Source: Paracamarosporium sp. OC-R06-R3
Lineage: Eukaryota > Ascomycota > Dothideomycetes > Pleosporales > Didymosphaeriaceae
Reading direction: 5' to 3'
Length of the DNA stretch: 24,543 nt
NCBI GenBank assembly: GCA_019828545.1
Contig: JACVRA010000664.1
Location: 1-24,543, forward strand
The notes beneath the pieces are model-generated. The model was not told the origin of the DNA and made no database searches. It saw nothing but the letters and a program-made list of their open reading frames with translations. Made by a program: the position numbers and the translations under genes. Within the stretch, counting starts at the first letter, position 1; each line of letters starts with the position of its first letter. Positions 20,401 to 24,543 of this stretch are shown here, one piece after another.

Positions 20401-20893
20401 TTTGAGGACACATCTTCCGCATATTCACCAGTTTTTCAACGAGCCGAGAGCTAAACACACTGATCCTCCACCCGAGATGATCTTGGAGATACTTCACTGG
20501 ATTCTTGCTTTCACGGCCTCGGCGAAGCATTACAAACGTGTGCATCGGATGATTCGAGTACTGATGCAAAGTCGGTCTTGTACTCGCGACTTCGAGGCTC
20601 TACACGCGGAAGATCATAGGCGCGACCCGGCAATATGTACGCGCATTGGGCTTACCCAAGAAATCTCACAATTAACGAGAAGACCGGGTTACATATTCGC
20701 TGAGGGACAGAGAACTGCCAACGACATTGTCCCGCACACCAGGTATTGTACACCCAGCGAGTGGAACGCTCTAGTTCGATCGAGCGAGGAATGGAGAGTA
20801 AGGCTGCATGATGACATGGAACGTGCGCAGACGGAGCTGGAAAGGAAGCTAGTGGAAACCACGCCTACAGATGCTGCAGAGCTAGGAGGATAA
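17414..20893 (+). CDS. Large multidomain protein with collagen-like Gly-rich tract, CARDB-like and Rossmann-like segments
   Basis: Intronless, 1159 residues. The ATG at 17414 opens MATTISVNGEDG; the frame continues 13 codons upstream without an ATG. Residues about 105-208 are glycine-rich with imperfect Gly-x-y runs (GESGQDGGDGQRGLDGVDG). A small Cys cluster (CKCGGGTGSCAGC) is at about 289-301. Residues about 356-400 resemble a CARDB/Ig-like beta-sandwich with DENGDGIFETGE at 371-382, a possible calcium loop of a kind frequent in bacterial surface proteins. Residues about 656-767 (FLLVTNPRTTEREAHAI, KTILVLDNAFEFF, PIMFIGSGHG) have the strand-helix rhythm of a Rossmann-like fold. The C-terminal third is helical. 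There is no signal peptide or membrane segment, so it is probably intracellular. Similar large fungal proteins carry uncharacterised DUF7932-type domains, but that link is from memory. Function unknown. Confidence 0.85.
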   Translation: MATTISVNGEDGTTLARSTGIRLIQENPQALVLRNQALITRDGRPGHNAAPAIPGGNAGTLAVRLSESSITQGAIRVDRVEYSSVNRPPRTTEVPVGRDIVLTAIGGKGESGQDGGDGQRGLDGVDGSDASQASDATNGTDGGRGGDAGRGTHGGDGGFGGTVHIIVNAHNTHLLMAVSCDLRGGQGGLAGKHGKAGAGGNGGKAGQGWRWDEIVGYKPYCTESCIKNNTHASDRPIVRASTRLNASSSALIARSGALTVSGGNLPNMIAQAAIRYNAMRHPRRDEGYCKCGGGTGSCAGCDVKPVVKTFKRQPGLDGKEGAKGTSITTPLVAGQAGQEGNMTIAVQHDDGSTQVYPSIWSLELVDFEVEDENGDGIFETGEHILIRRVKVRNVGGMPSPTCRIPITLANESLWFEPVSPAQGGFTYLPISIPAGESASTDGSIKVRIKDRSRANSRPASLTNHFSVKSNLSIRADMPWLDRRMASFDLEKEITISHPCYLHDFEYLSTVAQGVISKIQYSVRNSLLQELIGETNQRQVMNTGSRPLGEHVTTGQARAVEVRVSMPQDFGRLSTDDDNVEVDQSIPYIRPSDVFCTEQHFRVLPSARSHTYFSVVFELYLESPIQDPESRDIEQILIERHIVRLQVSSRYTPVPDAKFLLVTNPRTTEREAHAIQHFVRNDLGMEVDLCNIHQNGGLLRALDSDIDDPTPITSTYREKTILVLDNAFEFFGTEEYTRTGSELFDPQWLSDIAGNSTPIMFIGSGHGRAFEKIARLAITLPPSQLDSVMSQITRSQSFNSRDKLVDSFKQEKQFGSATLKVSAIPLRRPKWYQRFKRNIAEKEAKGLERYLRNCLPNERFLVTYMSPRQGITSRSPRTATEVSGASNLSYLVVLTGLDRHCVIRSIETSISLAPPNNNTPNRGRLDDYGKYNIIAALPFSQRVNFLWRNRYDNVFVSTAMALSILAELSQGIDGLTGPKHGAPVCANDGDIEIVENYLRTHLPHIHQFFNEPRAKHTDPPPEMILEILHWILAFTASAKHYKRVHRMIRVLMQSRSCTRDFEALHAEDHRRDPAICTRIGLTQEISQLTRRPGYIFAEGQRTANDIVPHTRYCTPSEWNALVRSSEEWRVRLHDDMERAQTELERKLVETTPTDAAELGG

Positions 20894-21118
20894 ACAGTGT
20901 TTGTTGAAAATGTCTACATATTGAATGTCGTATTCAGAACAGAATCATCTCGAAACCTATACTCCTGATTCCATGGACCAAAATACGTGGCATTTATATA
21001 ATTTAAAGCACTGGGATCCCGTCAAGTATAGAGAGGCAGTCCAGGTACAAGTGCGAGCGCTTGAGCTTCCGAGACCATCTCGCTCGTTATAAAAGACTAG
21101 AGTACGTTCCTAAGGATT
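20894..21118. other. Convergent 3' flanks
   Basis: This 225-bp stretch lies between the stops of the 1159-residue gene and the methyltransferase gene. Only untranslated and polyadenylation sequence is expected here, and I see nothing else. Confidence 0.5.
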
Positions 21119-22320
21119 CTACTGTTTGAGACCCAACATGAAGTACATTGGAGTGAACAGATATTGTTTTCCTGCCTCTGCAATGCAATCAGCACCATGA
21201 ATCATCTCCTTGGCCATTGTTGAAGTTCCCTTTCTAGCCACTCCCGTAAGCTCGAGCAATTTCATCACAACATCTAAGCCTACTCGACTAGGCTTTGTCA
21301 TTCTCACTAGCCAAATTAGTTTTTAAAAGAAGTAGAGATGGTCGCGACTTGCCTACGCGCAACCAATCACTAATGCTTTGCGCATACTTTGTGTCGCCAT
21401 CACAGAAGTACCACCACGGCAGCGGATCTCGATGCTCGGCGAGGTTTTCTGCGACTTCGAGAGTGAATCCTGCAGTCCTCATGGCATCGCTAGCCTCCGC
21501 AGATGTACGAATGCATGCGATTCCGTTGCCACGCTCCATGCCCGAACGCAAGTAAACATGGCGAGGATCGTCTGGATCAAACTTATCAGCCATCATGACC
21601 CATTCATATACCCCAAATCGCCCGCCGGGCTTGAGGACTCGATAAATCTCCGTATAGACCCCAACGAGTGAGGGTGCGTGAACAGTGGCTTCGATGACGT
21701 ATACGGCGTCAAAACTGTTGTCTGGGAACGGCAATTTCTGCTTCCAATTAGTACCCATTGTTTCGACCATGTAAAGGGGTAAGCTTACCATGAAGTCCGC
21801 TTCCACGAACTCTAGTATATGCTCATCAACACCTTCCTTTTGCGCAAAATCTTTCCCAACCTTGATCTGATGGGCGTTGACATTCACCCCAACAACCTTA
21901 CAGTCTGTAAAAGTGGCGATCTCCTTCGCGGGCCCACCAATACCACATCCGATATCTAGAACTCGCATTCCACTCTTTATATCAAGACTTTTAGCTATAT
22001 AATGCTCATGGCGTGCCATGGCTTGAGGCATAGGCTCGCGGCCGCGGGGATAGCGGCAGAAATGGAAAGACTGTCCCCAGCCCTCAAGGTAGAAATCAGT
22101 AGCGTTGTCATAGAAGCTGTATATCTGTGAGCCATATCAACCCATAGCTAGTAAGTACATACTCATTTGCAAGGCTATCATAGTTCTCTCTCCTGCGCTC
22201 GCGACCTTCAACATCCTGCGGATCGTTCCCGGGTTTGAGGCCCTTCGCATAGTGTTTCAGATAATCAGAAGACTCTGCTCTCCTTCTCTTGGGCTTGATG
22301 ATCGCGCCTGATACCATCAT
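21119..22320 (-). CDS. Erg6-like sterol C-24 methyltransferase paralogue
   Basis: Four exons (22163-22320, 21789-22116, 21349-21737, 21119-21302) with introns of 46, 51 and 46 bp give 352 residues, slightly shorter than yeast Erg6. The sterol-methyltransferase signature DFYLEGWGQSFHFCR is at residues 60-74. The SAM-binding motif VLDIGCGIGG is at 105-114. Further conserved blocks are IEATVHAP (177-184), YRVLKPGGRFGVYEW, and the C-terminal SMT domain from VGKMTKPSR to FTPMYFMLG. Most SMTs have Cys where this protein has Val181. The 51-bp intron has no stop and is a multiple of three, so an unspliced reading looks open; removing it restores DFMKLPFPDNSFD. The last intron has a weak GTCGCG donor. 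Likely role: SAM-dependent C-methylation of a sterol or related triterpenoid. Confidence 0.9.
21738..21788 (-). other. Stop-free 51-bp intron inside the methyltransferase gene
   Basis: It has donor GTAAGC, a TACTAAT branch sequence and acceptor GCAG. It is exactly 17 codons with no stop and interrupts the alignment with Erg6 proteins between DFM and KLPFPDNSFD. A gene finder could read through it and produce a 17-residue insertion. Confidence 0.85.
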
Positions 22321-23047
22321 TCGAGTCGTAGACTTTCTTGTGGAGGGCTTTGATGTTCTCGTTGACAGGTGGACGTGAGCCTTGCGGTCAACTACGCCGC
22401 ACACTGTGTAACCATCGAATTTAGCAGGCGCACCCCTGTCATACGACGCAGGCCGACCCACCGCTATCGTCCGCAATTCCTATAGAGCCTAACATGCAAT
22501 ACTGAAATCAATACTCTGTACTCCCTGAAAACGTACCCGAGCCTTTGGTGCAGGCCGACGGCTCAGATATCTGCGATTGTACCCGCAATTAGCGCTTACG
22601 CTTACGCGGTCTATGCATAAACCGAGGGGCCGAAATGATTTCGACAAATACCAAAGCAAGACCTTTTTAGATTGTTGCGGATATGTATATGCAGGGTATC
22701 AAGAAGCAGGCAACTTTGTCTCAATTCTACGCCGAAGGCTACGCATAGAGCCCCCGAAGGCCGTAGATGAGTATAGAGGCTACTGTAACGTCCGAAGCCC
22801 GTAATTTTGCTCTAGTCAGCACGAAAATAGAGGCTATCAAAGGGTAGGCGCCATCGAGTTGTTCTAACAAGGCATATAAGGCGCACAGCAGCCACGAGCC
22901 GGCAGAGAGATTCCGGCCTTAGCTTCCATACAGTCCTTTCCCACTCGTTTCTTCTTCGATTTCCGTCACTCTTTTGATCAGCTTATCATCCATTTCAAAT
23001 TGCTCTTTTAGGCTTCCTGCACCAATTTATCTTTTTATGCAATCAGA
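22321..23047. other. Intergenic region between methyltransferase and secreted-protein gene
   Basis: About 727 bp between divergent genes. The minus-strand frame of the methyltransferase extends upstream to about 22476 but has no ATG there. A TATAAG at about 22874 and a pyrimidine-rich tract at about 22920-23030 precede the downstream ATG, as in many fungal promoters. Other frames (for example 22577-22804, +) resemble nothing known. Confidence 0.5.
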
Positions 23048-24543
23048 ATGAAGCTCAGTTTGTTCATCTTTCTGCTTTCTGTACTGGCCGTCGCTGTGAG
23101 TTGTTCCTAATTGGCTTTGCTAAAAACCTCACTCACAGTTTTTTAGTCCACTGTCCCGGAGACAAGTGTTTGGGAGGAAAGCGCACTTGTGACCAGAGGC
23201 AAAAGCGGCTCCCGCGTGAGCACGCGGCCCAAAACCTCTCATACGAGTGCCAGGAAGACGAAGTCCACGAAGTCCAAATCTACCAAATCCAAATCCACGA
23301 AATCGAAGACTAAGAAGAAGACCAATAAAAGCAAGAGCAAGAACAATACCAAGAATACCAAGTCAAAGTCTGTCAAGTTGAAGACTATGAAGTCCAAGTA
23401 GGCGAACCCACATTACTCTACCCATGCTAAGTTCATTCATACTCATTGATCATCAGGTCCGCCTCAAAGACGCAGTCGTCTGTCAAACCTACCTCAACAA
23501 AATACATCTGCGGCGCGAAGAACAGCAGCTGCGGTAGCAAGAGGAGCACTAAGAAGGGGTCAAAGACGAGAGCGTGCCCGGTGAATGGCGGTAAGAAGAA
23601 GAAGACCGACCGCTCTCTTGCTCCCGTCTTGACCCGTCGTACTCTTGAATCCGTCAGCAATGCCAACACATATGTCGTAGAACAGGCCAAGAAACACAAG
23701 GCGACTGAGCTTGATTACACCTACCTTGGACATGTATATGCTGTTTCTAAATCCGGCTCTTTCGTGAACAAGCCCCAAAGCATCCCACTCACTGGGCTGT
23801 AGGGCTGTACAGGTATTGCCGTTGTCTCTGAGAAGGGATTCTGGATCAGTCACTTCATGGAGCTTGCTATGGACGGCGATCAAATAGATCATAAGACCTT
23901 GTGGAGCCATCTCATCAAGGACGTGACTCACGGTAAAGCTGGCAAGTATACACCGCCTTATGAGCTGACCGACATTTTCGATTCAGACTCCAACCCCACG
24001 ATATAGTGAGTCCACCCACGCACCCTTATCGCAAAAAGCATCTACTCATTGTATATCAGCATCTCCCGCCCGAAAGACAAGGGCGTTGAGCTATACATAC
24101 CCTTGATCAACCAGATCATAGCTCAAATCAAGAAAGGCCCACTAGCACACGCCACAGAGAAAGAGTTCGTCTACAAAAAGATGAAGGGCGACGATGAGAA
24201 GAATACAGTGGGAGAGACGACTGCACGTAGCAAGATACTTATCGAATACACCAACGACCAGCAGAAGGATTCCAAGACCCAAAGCCCCCAGCAAGCCATG
24301 TACAGAGTCTGGCTCGAAGACAAGGACTACCCTGAGACCTGGCCTGCTCTGGAAACGCAGCAAGGCAAGGCAGGCGAAGAGGAGAAGGGAGAGGCCGTCA
24401 CCAGGGCTGATTACACGAATAACTGCCTCACGGATACCGCAAAGACAATTTCGAAAAAACGACCTCAACGACATTCTCTCTACGATCTGTACCAAGGCGC
24501 AGCTTGACGGTGAGTGACGCGTACAAGCGAGTGACGCACCCCA
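23048..24543 (+). pseudogene. Secreted Lys/Ser/Thr-rich protein gene, disrupted and cut by the window edge
   Basis: The model has exons 23048-23095, 23147-23397, 23457-24005 and 24060 to about 24509, with introns of 51, 59 and 54 bp in correct phase. Exon 1 encodes a signal peptide (MKLSLFIFLLSVLAVA). Exon 2 encodes a very basic low-complexity segment with TKSK-type repeats. Exon 3 begins with a Cys-containing basic part (YICGAKNSSC) and continues into a globular region. An in-frame TAG at 23800-23802 interrupts it, but the same frame stays open for 67 further codons up to a good donor. In exon 4 an A6 run (24454-24459) appears to carry one base too many: the frame ends at 24505-24507, whereas the neighbouring frame gives NDLNDILSTICTKAQLDG followed by a GTGAGT donor. 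I do not recognise the family. It could be a decayed secreted effector-like gene or contain sequencing errors. Confidence 0.65.

Noticed and set aside
23101..23313. 70-codon plus-strand frame overlapping exon 2 of the secreted-protein gene
   Set aside because: It reads the same Lys/Ser-rich DNA in another frame and starts inside the first intron.

Overview
This window is nuclear DNA from a filamentous ascomycete (Pezizomycotina). The genes carry short introns, mostly 43-59 bp, with GTAAGT/GTATGT-like donors, CTAAC/CTAAT/CTGAC branch sites and CAG/TAG acceptors. The families (Zn2Cys6 regulator, Dal5-like MFS permease, Erg6-like methyltransferase, RBR ligase) are fungal. I suspect a dothideomycete, but the sequence does not prove it. 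I found no rRNA, tRNA, CRISPR array or recognisable transposon. Exon limits below were deduced by eye from splice signals, reading phase and family conservation.

Region 1 (about 0.46-13.16 kb) is a compact metabolic gene cluster of eight genes. In order they are a CMD/AhpD-like protein (-), a putative cyclase/metal hydrolase (-), an EthD-like dimeric alpha-beta-barrel protein (+), a Zn2Cys6 activator (-), a Baeyer-Villiger monooxygenase (+), an ABM-type dimeric barrel protein (-), an HSL-type alpha/beta hydrolase (-) and an MFS anion permease (+). No PKS, NRPS, terpene cyclase or prenyltransferase is present. Import, oxygen insertion next to a ketone and ester/lactone hydrolysis fit uptake and ring cleavage of a cyclic ketone, though tailoring of a metabolite made elsewhere is also possible. 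The main discovery is a 16-bp palindrome, CGGA-N8-TCCG. It is perfect in three divergent promoters (cyclase/EthD-like, regulator/BVMO, hydrolase/MFS), has one mismatch upstream of the CMD gene, and has a second near-perfect copy in the regulator/BVMO promoter. It is the likely target of the cluster's own regulator. The cluster ends at the MFS gene, whose last codons and 3' flank form an exact 93-bp tandem duplication.

Region 2 (about 13.16-15.65 kb) has no gene I can support.

Region 3 (about 15.65-20.9 kb) holds a divergent pair. One gene is an RBR E3 ubiquitin ligase with a long coiled coil and no in-frame ATG before RING1. The other is an intronless 1159-residue protein with a collagen-like glycine-rich tract, a bacterial-looking beta-sandwich with a DxNxDG loop, and a Rossmann-like segment.

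Region 4 (about 21.1-24.5 kb) holds an Erg6-like sterol methyltransferase paralogue with four exons, one of its introns being stop-free and a multiple of three. It is followed by a lysine-rich secreted-protein gene broken by an in-frame TAG and by an apparent one-base A-run frameshift; this gene runs off the right edge.
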